From positions 1 to 33,749 of the forward strand of contig JAFSKY010000017.1 in assembly GCA_017448685.1 (NCBI GenBank): a stretch of 33,749 nucleotides of DNA. The letters are read 5' to 3'. The notes under the pieces are model-generated. The model searched no databases. It saw nothing but the letters and a program-made list of their open reading frames with translations, and was not told the DNA's origin. The position numbers were made by a program, and so were the translations under genes. The DNA comes from Synergistaceae bacterium. GTDB lineage: Bacteria; Synergistota; Synergistia; Synergistales; Aminobacteriaceae. Below, piece by piece: positions 1 through 8,082 of this stretch. Each line of letters begins with the position of its first letter. The first letter of the stretch is position 1.

Positions 1-1056
1 CCGTACGTGAGGCTTGTTGCCGGGCCAAGGCATATAGGCTTCCTTCCAGACGCAATAGAACAGATATACTCACACCCGAAATCACGCGTGAACATTCTCG
101 ATGATGACCCGCAAGAATTTCACTCACTCGAATTTGACCCCGATAATGTCCCCATAAAACGCGCCAACAAGTACAAAGCCTACGTTACAATCGCTCATGG
201 TTGCGACAACTTTTGCACGTACTGTATTGTGCCATATGTGCGAGGGCGTTTTGTCTCACGAAGGCCGGAAGATGTCCTTGATGAATGCCGTATGCTGATT
301 GCTGACGGAGTGAAGGAGATTACGCTTTTGGGTCAGAACGTGAACAGTTACGGCAAAGATATAGGGTTGAATTTCGCGGGATTGCTGAGAGATGTTGCGA
401 GGCTTGACGGGATAAAGCGAGTGAGATTCGTTACGTCATTGCCGCAAGATTTTACGCCCGAAATCGCCGATGTCATGGCCGAAGAAGAAACCGTATGCCC
501 ATCGCTGAATCTTCCTGTGCAGGCAGGAAGCACGAGAATACTCCGCCTCATGAACCGCAAATACACGCGTGAGGAATATATCGACAAGGTGAGAATGATA
601 CGCGAAAAAGTGCCGGGATTGGGACTGACTACAGATTTGATTGTGGGATTTCCCGGTGAGACGGAGAATGACTTTGACGACTCAATGAGCCTTCTTGAGG
701 AGGTAAGGTTTGACCTCGTTCACAGCGCGGCATATTCAGAGCGTGAAGGGACTCCGGCGGCCAAAATGGAAGGAGCTTTACCCGTAAGCGTGAGGCTTGA
801 GAGACTGACACGGCTCAATGACCTTCAGGACGGTATCACACTGGCAATCAATGAGGCCATGACGGGAGAATGCGTTGAAGTCCTTGCGGATGATTACGCG
901 CCAAGGGGTGAAGGATTGTTGCAGGGGAGGACTCCAAGCGATAAGGTAGTGATATTTCCGGGAGGAAGCGAAATTTTGGGGCAGTTCGTGAGAGTCAGAA
1001 TCACGAGTGCTGAGGCATGGTGTCTTCACGGAGAAATTGAAGAAGGTGCGGAATGA
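1..1056 (+). CDS. miaB: tRNA-2-methylthio-N6-dimethylallyladenosine synthase MiaB, 5'-truncated by window edge
   Basis: Radical-SAM methylthiotransferase that adds a methylthio group to i6A37 of tRNAs. The frame is open from base 1 (first complete codon CCG), so the N-terminal UPF0004 domain lies outside the window; an internal GTG at base 7 is not the real start. The radical-SAM cysteine motif CxxxCxxC is visible in the stretch GCDNFCTYC at about 65-73 codons into the fragment, followed by the YVRGR segment typical of the family, and a C-terminal TRAM-like region after about residue 280. The close relatives RimO and MtaB are alternatives, but GCDNFCTYCIVPYVRG is the MiaB form. The stop TGA overlaps the ATG of the next gene (ATGA), so the two are probably translationally coupled. 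Confidence 0.93.
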   Translation, partial: PYVRLVAGPRHIGFLPDAIEQIYSHPKSRVNILDDDPQEFHSLEFDPDNVPIKRANKYKAYVTIAHGCDNFCTYCIVPYVRGRFVSRRPEDVLDECRMLIADGVKEITLLGQNVNSYGKDIGLNFAGLLRDVARLDGIKRVRFVTSLPQDFTPEIADVMAEEETVCPSLNLPVQAGSTRILRLMNRKYTREEYIDKVRMIREKVPGLGLTTDLIVGFPGETENDFDDSMSLLEEVRFDLVHSAAYSEREGTPAAKMEGALPVSVRLERLTRLNDLQDGITLAINEAMTGECVEVLADDYAPRGEGLLQGRTPSDKVVIFPGGSEILGQFVRVRITSAEAWCLHGEIEEGAE

Positions 1057-2051
1057 GAATAGGAATAACGAGTGCTGTAATTGAAACTGTGAGGCGGAGC
1101 GGAGTCAAAATGCAGGGGCTTATGTGGCATGAAGCACTTTCCTCAAGAGGCCATGACGTTACGTTGATTAATTACTGGGACGACATAGACTACTCAGAAT
1201 TTGACGCTGTAATAATCCTCAGATGGGGAACTGGCTTGAAGAATATAGCCAAGGAGCTCAGCTCATACAATATCCCGGTAATATCAGCACCGATATTTGA
1301 CCCTCATATGCCCATAACAGCATACAGGCTTGCGGCGAAATTCGGACATATTGACCGTCTTCACATGAGTTGCCCATCGCGTGAACTTTTCGAGTCCGTG
1401 AAACACATAACGATGTTCCTCGCCAGATCTGAATACGAGAGAGAATACCTCATGCAGTCATTCGAGATTCCCGCCGGAAAAATACGCATAGTGCCGCTCC
1501 CATTCAGGATAAAGCCCGCTGAAGTCATGCCGACAAAAGAAAATTTCTGCTTCCACGTCAGCAACCTCAACGCCCACAATAAGAACGTGCCAAGACTGAT
1601 TGAGGCCGCGAAGAAATACGGTTTCCGGCTCATATTGGGAGGATCTGTGCGCGGTGATGAGGGAAGGAAACAGCTTGAGGCTCTTATGGCTGGCAATGGG
1701 AACATAACATACACAGGTCAGCTAACGGATGAGGAACTGCGCTCGTATTACATGCGGGCAAAAGTTTTCGCCCTCCCAAGCCTGTGGGAGGGGGTCGGAA
1801 TGGTTGCTCTTGAGGCAGCTGCTTGTGGGTGCGGAATAGTCATGACGAATCACGGTGCGCCCAAAGAATATTACAGCGGTCTTGCGGAATTGGTGAACCC
1901 TAAATCATCTGACGACATCGGCAGAGCTGTGATGAAACTGCTTGACGCTCCAAATGACAGCAGACTTATGGAACATGTGAAGGCTAAGTATTCTGCGGAA
2001 AAATGCGCCCAGCTTCTTGATGAGGCTATAGCTTCATGCCTGAAATCTTGA
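1053..2051 (+). CDS. Glycosyltransferase family 4 (group 1) protein
   Basis: Predicted retaining glycosyltransferase of GT-B fold, 332 aa, probably cytoplasmic and using a nucleotide sugar; acceptor and sugar cannot be told. The C-terminal half has the group 1 signature: a segment FALPSLWEGVGMVALEAA near residue 235-252, with the glutamate pair (E of WEG and E of LEAA) that contacts the nucleotide sugar, followed by a GCGIVMTNHGAP loop. The N-terminal half is a Rossmann-like region starting MRIGITSAV. The start overlaps the miaB stop by 4 bases. The 3' end runs 26 bases into the convergent cobQ gene, so there is no room for an intergenic terminator between them. Confidence 0.88.
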   Translation: MRIGITSAVIETVRRSGVKMQGLMWHEALSSRGHDVTLINYWDDIDYSEFDAVIILRWGTGLKNIAKELSSYNIPVISAPIFDPHMPITAYRLAAKFGHIDRLHMSCPSRELFESVKHITMFLARSEYEREYLMQSFEIPAGKIRIVPLPFRIKPAEVMPTKENFCFHVSNLNAHNKNVPRLIEAAKKYGFRLILGGSVRGDEGRKQLEALMAGNGNITYTGQLTDEELRSYYMRAKVFALPSLWEGVGMVALEAAACGCGIVMTNHGAPKEYYSGLAELVNPKSSDDIGRAVMKLLDAPNDSRLMEHVKAKYSAEKCAQLLDEAIASCLKS

Positions 2052-3261
2052 GGATATAACTAACATCGAGGCTCTGAGACATTACGCGGGCAATCTCATC
2101 AAATGAGTCGTTATTCGCGGCGGGTGTGTCAATAATTCCATGCTCGCCGTAATTTTTTGTCCTCCGTAACCTATTGAGCCAGCTACTTCTTATATCATCG
2201 TTACGGAATATGCTGGTAACATTTGTACCTTCAATCCTCTTCCGGCGAATTGTCCTGAGAATTTCCATGCCGCCACCTATACCGAATAATGCCCCGCCGA
2301 AAATACGTATAACCTTGCCGAGTCCAGACTCATAAAGCCATTTCCGCGACTCTTTGATGTTGTTCGTGTGAGGGAAGATTACCACATCAAGCCGAAAGAA
2401 ATCACATACCGAAATATTGCCGTCAATATATCTCAATGACACGTCAGCTTCATGTGCGAATGCTGAGAGATCGCTGAAGTTTGCTATGTTAGGGAATCTC
2501 AGTACACCTATGCGAATTTGATTCGTTGATGTGCTGTGATAGTCCGTGATATTTAGGCTGTCTTCTGGGGCAATCCTCGCGCCTTCAATGAACGGAACAA
2601 CTCCCACGACTTTCACGCCGGTATAATTCTCAGTCCATTTCACAGCGTCATCGAACAGGCTCATATCCCCCCGGAACATGTTGTAGATTATTCCCTTCAC
2701 GCGTTTGCGGTCATCGCCGAGAAGGTCAAGAGTCCCTGCAACAGACGCTAGAGAACCTCCCTTGCCAACATCAGCCACGAGAATCACAGGCACGTCAGCT
2801 TCACGGGCTATTCTCATGTTGACGATTTCGGAGTCGTTAAGGTTGATTTCCGCCGGGCTGCCAGCTCCCTCAATGATTACGGCCTCAAAGTTTGCGGCTA
2901 TGTATGCTAGCGACTCACGTATTGCCTTCATGCCCTCGTTGAGCGCAAATTCACGGTAGTTTGATGTGTCATGCGCATATGTCCTGCCGTTGAGTATGAT
3001 TTCGGATGAGGTGTTATGACGGGGCTTTAGGAGTATTGGGTTCATGAAGCATTCAGGGGTTAGGCGGGCAGCTTGAGCTTGGGTAGCTTGGGCTGTACTG
3101 ATTTCGAGTCCGTCATGAGTAATATAGGCGTTGTTGCTCATGTTTTGGGATTTGAACGGGCATACCTTTATCCCCATGTCTGAAAGCAGTCGGCATAATC
3201 CCGTTACGATGAAACTTTTTCCCGCGCCGCTTGATGTGCCTTGAATCATTATTCCGTTCAT
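2026..3261 (-). CDS. cobQ: Cobyric acid synthase CobQ/CbiP-like, shortened, with glutaminase cysteine replaced by glycine
   Basis: Cobyric acid synthase amidates the b, d, e and g side chains of adenosylcobyrinic acid a,c-diamide using ATP and glutamine. The N-terminal synthetase domain (about 1-225) is well preserved: a P-loop-like GTSSGAGKS, the CPFKSQNMSNNA segment, an AQATQAQAA stretch, MNPILLKP and IEGAGSPAEINL. The C-terminal type I glutamine amidotransferase domain is degenerate. Where the family has GICGGYQML the protein reads GIGGGMEIL, so the nucleophilic Cys is Gly at residue 329 (codon GGT, bases 2275-2277). The PGSKNT loop reads PHTNNI, and the usual GYEIH block is missing. A C-terminal HG pair (EHGIID) remains. 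Length is 411 aa against roughly 480-510 usual. Start ATG at 3261 has a GGAGGG ribosome site and overlaps the upstream stop by ATGA. Confidence 0.85.
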   Translation of the reverse strand: MNGIMIQGTSSGAGKSFIVTGLCRLLSDMGIKVCPFKSQNMSNNAYITHDGLEISTAQATQAQAARLTPECFMNPILLKPRHNTSSEIILNGRTYAHDTSNYREFALNEGMKAIRESLAYIAANFEAVIIEGAGSPAEINLNDSEIVNMRIAREADVPVILVADVGKGGSLASVAGTLDLLGDDRKRVKGIIYNMFRGDMSLFDDAVKWTENYTGVKVVGVVPFIEGARIAPEDSLNITDYHSTSTNQIRIGVLRFPNIANFSDLSAFAHEADVSLRYIDGNISVCDFFRLDVVIFPHTNNIKESRKWLYESGLGKVIRIFGGALFGIGGGMEILRTIRRKRIEGTNVTSIFRNDDIRSSWLNRLRRTKNYGEHGIIDTPAANNDSFDEIARVMSQSLDVSYILKISGMKL

Positions 3262-3839
3262 CGTTTACCCTCCGTGTAAAATGGCGTGAACTGCCTTATA
3301 TTTTCCCGACGAAGCTCCCAGAATGTAGCCTGCGTTGTATCGCCGCGATTTGTCCAGCCGTTGTCGAAAATTGCAGTGTCAAATACACGCTCCCAATTTT
3401 TTGCGCGAAATTCATTTTTTTCTTCGGGGCTGAGAGATTCATAAACTGCGTCAAGCTCTTTGTCTTCCTGCTCAGTGTAAGAGAGAAGGCCATTATTCAG
3501 AATAATTCCCGCCCAGCTTTCAAAATCCGACAATAACACTTCAGAGTCGGGAATATCAACTTCAAGTCTGTAGAATTTATCGCCCTTCTGCCCCCAGTAC
3601 CAGCGAATTGCACGGAGATCCGGCCTCTTCTTTGTGCGACTCCATCTGTACCATGCCCAAACGGGATATGTTACGCTTTCAGGAGGAGGGCCTATGCGCT
3701 TTTTCATCTGTTCAACAAGCCAGTTATATTGAGATTCAGCAAAATTTTTCATTCCTGACTTGAAGAAATCGCATCTGTAAATGCCACGTTTATATATGAG
3801 CCTGAATACATGCTCAGGCTGTATCGTCCACAATATCAC
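3258..3839 (-). CDS. DUF3841 domain-containing protein
   Basis: 193 aa soluble protein that I match from memory to DUF3841: it begins ILWTIQPEHVF, has a YPVWAWYRW core near residues 58-66, a KRPDLR segment, and an aromatic-rich C-terminus (DNGWTNRGDTTQATFWEL). No catalytic residues can be assigned and no function is known to me. It starts at GTG, which overlaps the cobD stop by 4 bases (GTGA), and its own stop overlaps the cobQ ATG by 4 bases. It is therefore translated as part of the cobalamin gene block, although nothing in the protein suggests a cobalamin enzyme. No signal peptide or membrane segment is visible. Confidence 0.78.
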   Translation of the reverse strand: MILWTIQPEHVFRLIYKRGIYRCDFFKSGMKNFAESQYNWLVEQMKKRIGPPPESVTYPVWAWYRWSRTKKRPDLRAIRWYWGQKGDKFYRLEVDIPDSEVLLSDFESWAGIILNNGLLSYTEQEDKELDAVYESLSPEEKNEFRAKNWERVFDTAIFDNGWTNRGDTTQATFWELRRENIRQFTPFYTEGKR

Positions 3840-4816
3840 GCAATAACCTCCTTCATTGCCTCGATAAGTTTTGCGTTCTCGTCAGGCTGTCTTGTCGCAA
3901 CACGTATATATTCCCCGCATAAGCCCGGAAAATTCCGCGTATGTCTCACAACTATACCCCGCCTCAATAAATGCTTCACCGCCTCAATATCATTCTTGAC
4001 CCTCACCAGAAAATAATGAACGTCCGAATCCATGACATCAAAGCATGCCTCCCTCAGATCGTCCATAAAAGCAGGAGTATTTGCGCGGTAAAATTCTCTG
4101 GTCATTGCGTAAAATTCTCCGTCAGCAAGAAACCTTAACGCTAATTCCTGCGCAAAGGCATTCACACTCCATGATGGCAATAATTCCTTCATGGCCGAAA
4201 TGATATTTTCACTGGCGATAACGTAGCCAATTCTCGCGCCTGAAAGATGAAATATCTTCGTGAGGGAACGCAATATTATAACGTTGGGAAAATCGTACAG
4301 CCTCTCAGCTTTTGATCGCGTCAGGAAATCTATATACGCCTCGTCAATCATGAAAAGCGTATCAGGATTCGCGGCAATCGTCCGTGAAAGGTCGGGAATG
4401 AATATGCCTGTTGGGTTATTCGGGTTGCAGATTATAACGTGGCGGAATTTCCCTGCGTCATTGAGTGTGAATATGTCATGCGCTTTCCTGAATGCCCTCG
4501 CGTATTCTGTGTAGCATGGCTGTAATATCGCTGTACCCTCCGAGAACATTTGCGCAAGGATGAATATTGCCGAATTGATTCCGCTGGTGAAGATGACGCG
4601 TGAAGGTGATATGTTCTCGCGGGCTGAAATGATTTCGCGCAGGTGAGTGCATTCCGGGTCAGGGTAATTCGAGGCTAGTCGGCGAATGTCAAGATATATT
4701 TCCGGCCATGAAAGTATGTTTGTGTTTGTGCTGAAGTCGATGATGTTTTCCGGCATTGTGATTCCGAATGCGTGATAGAGGTTTTCGGGGTTTGCTCCGT
4801 GAATTATATCGTCCAT
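3836..4816 (-). CDS. cobD: Threonine-phosphate decarboxylase CobD-like (PLP-dependent class I/II aminotransferase fold)
   Basis: Predicted PLP enzyme making (R)-1-amino-2-propanol phosphate for the cobalamin nucleotide loop. Motifs, numbered from the chosen start: HGAN at residues 6-9, where CobD proteins have HGGN; CNPNNPTG at about 130-137; DEAYIDF at about 158; and the Schiff-base lysine in SLTK at about 187 with GARIGY after it. Histidinol-phosphate aminotransferase HisC has the same fold and is the main alternative; the HGAN start, the DFSTNTN segment and the adjacent cbiB and cobQ favour CobD. ATG at 4816 is preferred because it places HGAN near the N-terminus and overlaps cbiB by only 13 bases; a GTG at 4852 would add 12 residues. 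Neither has a strong Shine-Dalgarno, so coupling to cbiB is likely. Confidence 0.82.
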   Translation of the reverse strand: MDDIIHGANPENLYHAFGITMPENIIDFSTNTNILSWPEIYLDIRRLASNYPDPECTHLREIISARENISPSRVIFTSGINSAIFILAQMFSEGTAILQPCYTEYARAFRKAHDIFTLNDAGKFRHVIICNPNNPTGIFIPDLSRTIAANPDTLFMIDEAYIDFLTRSKAERLYDFPNVIILRSLTKIFHLSGARIGYVIASENIISAMKELLPSWSVNAFAQELALRFLADGEFYAMTREFYRANTPAFMDDLREACFDVMDSDVHYFLVRVKNDIEAVKHLLRRGIVVRHTRNFPGLCGEYIRVATRQPDENAKLIEAMKEVIA

Positions 4817-5745
4817 ATGAGGAATATTACCATGATTGCGGCCAATGAGCACGCCACATCAAAAACCTTCCACGCCCTTACAATGTCCAAGATTGCCGGG
4901 TCATTAGCATTCTCATTCAGGAACGGACGAGCCTCAAATTTTCCGCCGTAAAACGCTCCTCCTCCCAACCTCACGCCTAACACACCAGCAAATGCGCTTT
5001 CACCGTGTGCGCTGTTAGGGCTGTCATGATTGAGCCTGCACGACATGAATACCCTGCAAGCCTCCCGGAATTTTCCACCCAGCAAAGTCCCGGCCATGAT
5101 GATTATGATTCCTCCGAGCCTCGCGGGAATGAAGCCGAGTATGTCATCTAGCCTCGCTGAAGCCGTCCCGTAACGCCCGTATGACCTGTAACCGAGCATT
5201 GAATCGAGAGTATTTGCCGCCCTGAATACCCACACAGCAACGCACATTCCGCAATCATAATTCAGCACATGGCCTAATGCCGCGAAGAATATTACTGAGA
5301 TTGCGCCGTCAATGGAATTTTCGCCGATTGTCTCAATAACCGCCTTCGTTATTCCGGCCTCGTCAAGATTAGCCGTATCACGCCCCACAACGAACGACAA
5401 AGCTCTTCTTGCGCCGTTAATGTCGTGATTCATGAGCGCGAAAAATACGGGAGCTGTCTCATCCTTGAGGTCTCTCCACGCAAGAGCCGAGTACACTATA
5501 TACGCCTGAACAATGACATTCCCGCCTGAAACATGAATCACAGCACAAACAACAAGCCCCGCCGTGAATATGGTCATCACACACACAGCGAGGCCGCGTA
5601 AGAATGAGTCATTGCCCGTGAAGAGTATTTTGTGCCAGAACGTTATCACATGGCCGATGAATCTAACGGGATGGGGGAAATTCTGAGGGTCTCCAAATGC
5701 CGAGTCAAATATTACAGCTAGGCACAATATCAGCGCGAACTTCAA
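4804..5745 (-). CDS. cbiB: Adenosylcobinamide-phosphate synthase CbiB
   Basis: Integral membrane enzyme that attaches aminopropanol (or its phosphate, the CobD product) to adenosylcobyric acid. The 313 aa length fits the family. The N-terminus carries the family pattern FGDPQNFPHPVRFIGH after a first hydrophobic segment, and further conserved blocks are TKAVIETIGENSIDGAISV, a MLGYRSYGRYGTASARLDD stretch and several hydrophobic helices. The gene starts at TTG two bases after the stop of the SH3-like gene; no strong ribosome site is present, so translation is probably coupled. It directly precedes cobD, whose product supplies its substrate. Confidence 0.92.
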   Translation of the reverse strand: MKFALILCLAVIFDSAFGDPQNFPHPVRFIGHVITFWHKILFTGNDSFLRGLAVCVMTIFTAGLVVCAVIHVSGGNVIVQAYIVYSALAWRDLKDETAPVFFALMNHDINGARRALSFVVGRDTANLDEAGITKAVIETIGENSIDGAISVIFFAALGHVLNYDCGMCVAVWVFRAANTLDSMLGYRSYGRYGTASARLDDILGFIPARLGGIIIIMAGTLLGGKFREACRVFMSCRLNHDSPNSAHGESAFAGVLGVRLGGGAFYGGKFEARPFLNENANDPAILDIVRAWKVFDVACSLAAIMVIFLIWTI

Positions 5746-5747
5746 CG

Positions 5748-6494
5748 CTAATATTCCGGCTCTCCAGTTACACCCCTGTAAAGCTCAACGCGGTAAACAG
5801 TGCCATCCCTATCACCATCTAAGCGGCGTTCAAGGACTGAGAGAGTCATATTCCTGTCAGCAAGCTCAAATGAAAGTATGCTTATCTCTGGGGATTCATA
5901 TGGTGTTTCACGCATTGTTGGAGTACCGAGCTTTGAACGTACTTCAGGTTGCGACCAGTCTATGAGGTCAGCTCCGAGAAATTCGCGGCATATTCTGTAA
6001 TCGCTTGTGGTGAAGAATACATCCCTGACTCCATTCCGGCCTTCAATCACTTTGAATGATGCATCACCTGTTTTGCCGTCAGTCTGATACACCGTAACGC
6101 CGTCTTCAGTGTAGGAAGTCCATTTGTCCGGGTTATTCATGGCTTTTCTGCGGGCTTTGGCGTAATTCTTCGTGAGGTTGGCAACGAGCTTACTTTTTCC
6201 GCCCATTTTGAGACGTATTCCGTTTTGTGGCAGCCATCCTTCACGGCCATTGACTTTGACTTTGTACCACAAGTAATTGTCATCATCACGGACTGCGCTG
6301 GGTACGCTGATCCATTTTTGCGGCATGTCGATTTCCCTTGAGCGTGAAGAGGAGTCTGCTTTGTCGTAAAGGCGCAATGTTGATTCGAGTGGGAATGCCC
6401 ATTGACCTTTTGCGGGGGGATTGGGGATTGCGAATGATGATGAGGCGAATATTGCGATGAGAATCACCGCGAGGATTGATGCTTTTCGAGTCAT
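5748..6494 (-). CDS. Secreted SH3-like domain protein, function unknown
   Basis: 248 aa protein with a clear N-terminal signal peptide (basic MTRK, then a hydrophobic stretch, cleavage probably after SSSFA near residue 22). Residues about 35-95 look like a bacterial SH3-type domain (alternating short strands, WISVPSAV, LWYKVKVNGREGWLP). The C-terminal part has no family I recognise. Such domains often bind peptidoglycan or a protein partner in the envelope, but no catalytic motif is visible, so that role is inference. An AGGAAG ribosome site precedes the ATG. It lies 41 bases after the restriction endonuclease gene in the same direction and 2 bases before cbiB. Confidence 0.7.
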   Translation of the reverse strand: MTRKASILAVILIAIFASSSFAIPNPPAKGQWAFPLESTLRLYDKADSSSRSREIDMPQKWISVPSAVRDDDNYLWYKVKVNGREGWLPQNGIRLKMGGKSKLVANLTKNYAKARRKAMNNPDKWTSYTEDGVTVYQTDGKTGDASFKVIEGRNGVRDVFFTTSDYRICREFLGADLIDWSQPEVRSKLGTPTMRETPYESPEISILSFELADRNMTLSVLERRLDGDRDGTVYRVELYRGVTGEPEY

Positions 6495-6535
6495 GATATA
6501 TGCACTTCCTGTTGTGATTGGGATTTTGGGGGGAA

Positions 6536-7162
6536 TTATATTACGGCTGAAGGCTCAATGCCAATAAGGACGACAGGCACAGAAGGGTTTGACCTGCCTT
6601 CGCGCACGATATTGGCGAGTTCGTTTTCGTACCATGCCACGCCTGATGACATCTGCGACATCATTTTGTGGGTGGGTATGATTTCGACTCCAACGTCAAT
6701 ATCTCCGCGCTCATAGAAGAATGTGTGCTTGACGTGCAAATCATACTGGACGGAAAAATATTTGCCGAATTGGACTTCAACGGCTGCCCTGTCTTTCACG
6801 AAGTCAACCTGATTATACGTTCGGTAAGGAGTGAATCCCCGCTCCTGAATTACGCGCCTCTGCTCGTCTTTGTCCTGAAGGTGAATGATTGCCCGTGTTG
6901 TGTTCAAATCCTCGTTCACAAAATAATCATGCCTGACTTCATGCCATCCATAAGAATTGAATTGCGCCTGAAACATTTTGTTGAGCTTTGAGGGGGAATA
7001 TAGAATCTTTCCCGGCATTGTCTTTTCACGACTCACCTTGTCGAAGGCTAATTCTGCGTCAACATTCCGTATTACATCCTGCACTTCTTGCCATAAATCC
7101 GGCTTCCTCACGAGCATAAATTCCAGTCCGTTCAAGTGTGAATATACGTGAGCTATTTCCAT
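6536..7162 (-). CDS. BglII-like type II restriction endonuclease
   Basis: 208 aa, close to the length of BglII (223 aa). The core reads QVDFVKDRAAVEVQFGKY followed by a YDLHVKH segment and DIDVGVEIIP, then MSSGVAWYE. Asp120, Glu129 and Gln131 reproduce the spacing of the published BglII metal-binding and catalytic residues Asp84, Glu93 and Gln95 (nine residues, then two). This supports a PD-(D/E)xK-derived nuclease with Gln in place of Lys. The target may be AGATCT or a related hexamer, which is inference. The start ATG overlaps the end of the methyltransferase gene by 10 bases, so methylase and nuclease are co-translated, methylase first. No C-protein regulator is seen. Confidence 0.87.
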   Translation of the reverse strand: MEIAHVYSHLNGLEFMLVRKPDLWQEVQDVIRNVDAELAFDKVSREKTMPGKILYSPSKLNKMFQAQFNSYGWHEVRHDYFVNEDLNTTRAIIHLQDKDEQRRVIQERGFTPYRTYNQVDFVKDRAAVEVQFGKYFSVQYDLHVKHTFFYERGDIDVGVEIIPTHKMMSQMSSGVAWYENELANIVREGRSNPSVPVVLIGIEPSAVI

Positions 7163-8082
7163 TCTTCCGGCCTCTGTGCAATCTTATCATCCGGCGACGG
7201 CTCATATATTGCCCGGTAAATCGGCCTCGTGATTAACGTCCCTTCCCTGAGCCTGTCAATTCTCTCATTCCCCGCATCAACATATTCCTTCACACGCTCA
7301 CTTCCCAACGCCCTACGCTCATTCTTCAATGCCGCAACCAATGTTGACCCCACGCCCGCAAAAGGGTCATACACGCAGTCGCCTTTGTCGGTCAACGCAA
7401 GAACGCACCTTTCAGCCAGTTCAACGGGATATTGGCAGGGATGATTCATTTTTTCGGGATGGTTACTCTTTACGTTAGGGATGTCCCAGATTAGCGCGTC
7501 CCAATCATCAATGAGCCGTTCGCATGTCATTTCCCAGACATCTTCAGGATTCTTGCCTTTTGGGTTGCCACTCAATTCACCGCGCTTTGAACCCTTGAAG
7601 TGTTTTTTGCCGGGATATTTCGACGGTATGCGCACGTCGTCAAGGTTGAATGTGTAGCTGTCAGATTTCGTGAACCACAATATGACCTCATAGCGGCCGC
7701 TGAATCTCCGTGAGCAGTGCAGGCCATGCCCGAAATGCCATATGATTCTGTTGCGCAATTTCAGCCCGTGAGATTTGAATATGTGGTAGAAATATATATC
7801 CAGCGGGAAAATTTCACCGTCATCAACGAAATTCCCGACCTGCCAGCACAAAGAGCCGTCATCCCTAAGCACCCTCACTAGCTCAGAGATTAACGGCTCA
7901 AAGTCTGCAATATATTCTCCAATTTCCCGGCGTGTCTCGTAGGATTTCCCAATGTTGTAGGGCGGGGATGTCATGACCAGCTTCACGGATTCGCCCGGAA
8001 TTTTGCGGGAAAACTCTAACGCATCAGAGCATTCATACCTGCATTCGGGCAGCTCCTGAAGGTCGAGCGCAAGCTGTCTCAT
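7153..8082 (-). CDS. Type II DNA methyltransferase (TSPPY class, probably N4-cytosine), partner of the BglII-like nuclease
   Basis: 309 aa SAM-dependent amino-methyltransferase. Catalytic motif IV is TSPPYN at residues 38-43 and the SAM-binding motif I is DPFAGVGST at about 239-247. This is the order (IV first, I late) of the beta-type group, with a variable middle section serving as target recognition domain. TSPPY is typical of N4-cytosine enzymes, and the methylase of BglII is known to be of that kind, so N4-methylcytosine is the likely product; N6-adenine is the alternative. It protects the host from the nuclease encoded just downstream. Its ATG overlaps the stop of the nucleoside-kinase gene (ATGTATGA context), so the R-M pair has no obvious promoter of its own. 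Confidence 0.9.
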   Translation of the reverse strand: MRQLALDLQELPECRYECSDALEFSRKIPGESVKLVMTSPPYNIGKSYETRREIGEYIADFEPLISELVRVLRDDGSLCWQVGNFVDDGEIFPLDIYFYHIFKSHGLKLRNRIIWHFGHGLHCSRRFSGRYEVILWFTKSDSYTFNLDDVRIPSKYPGKKHFKGSKRGELSGNPKGKNPEDVWEMTCERLIDDWDALIWDIPNVKSNHPEKMNHPCQYPVELAERCVLALTDKGDCVYDPFAGVGSTLVAALKNERRALGSERVKEYVDAGNERIDRLREGTLITRPIYRAIYEPSPDDKIAQRPEEWK

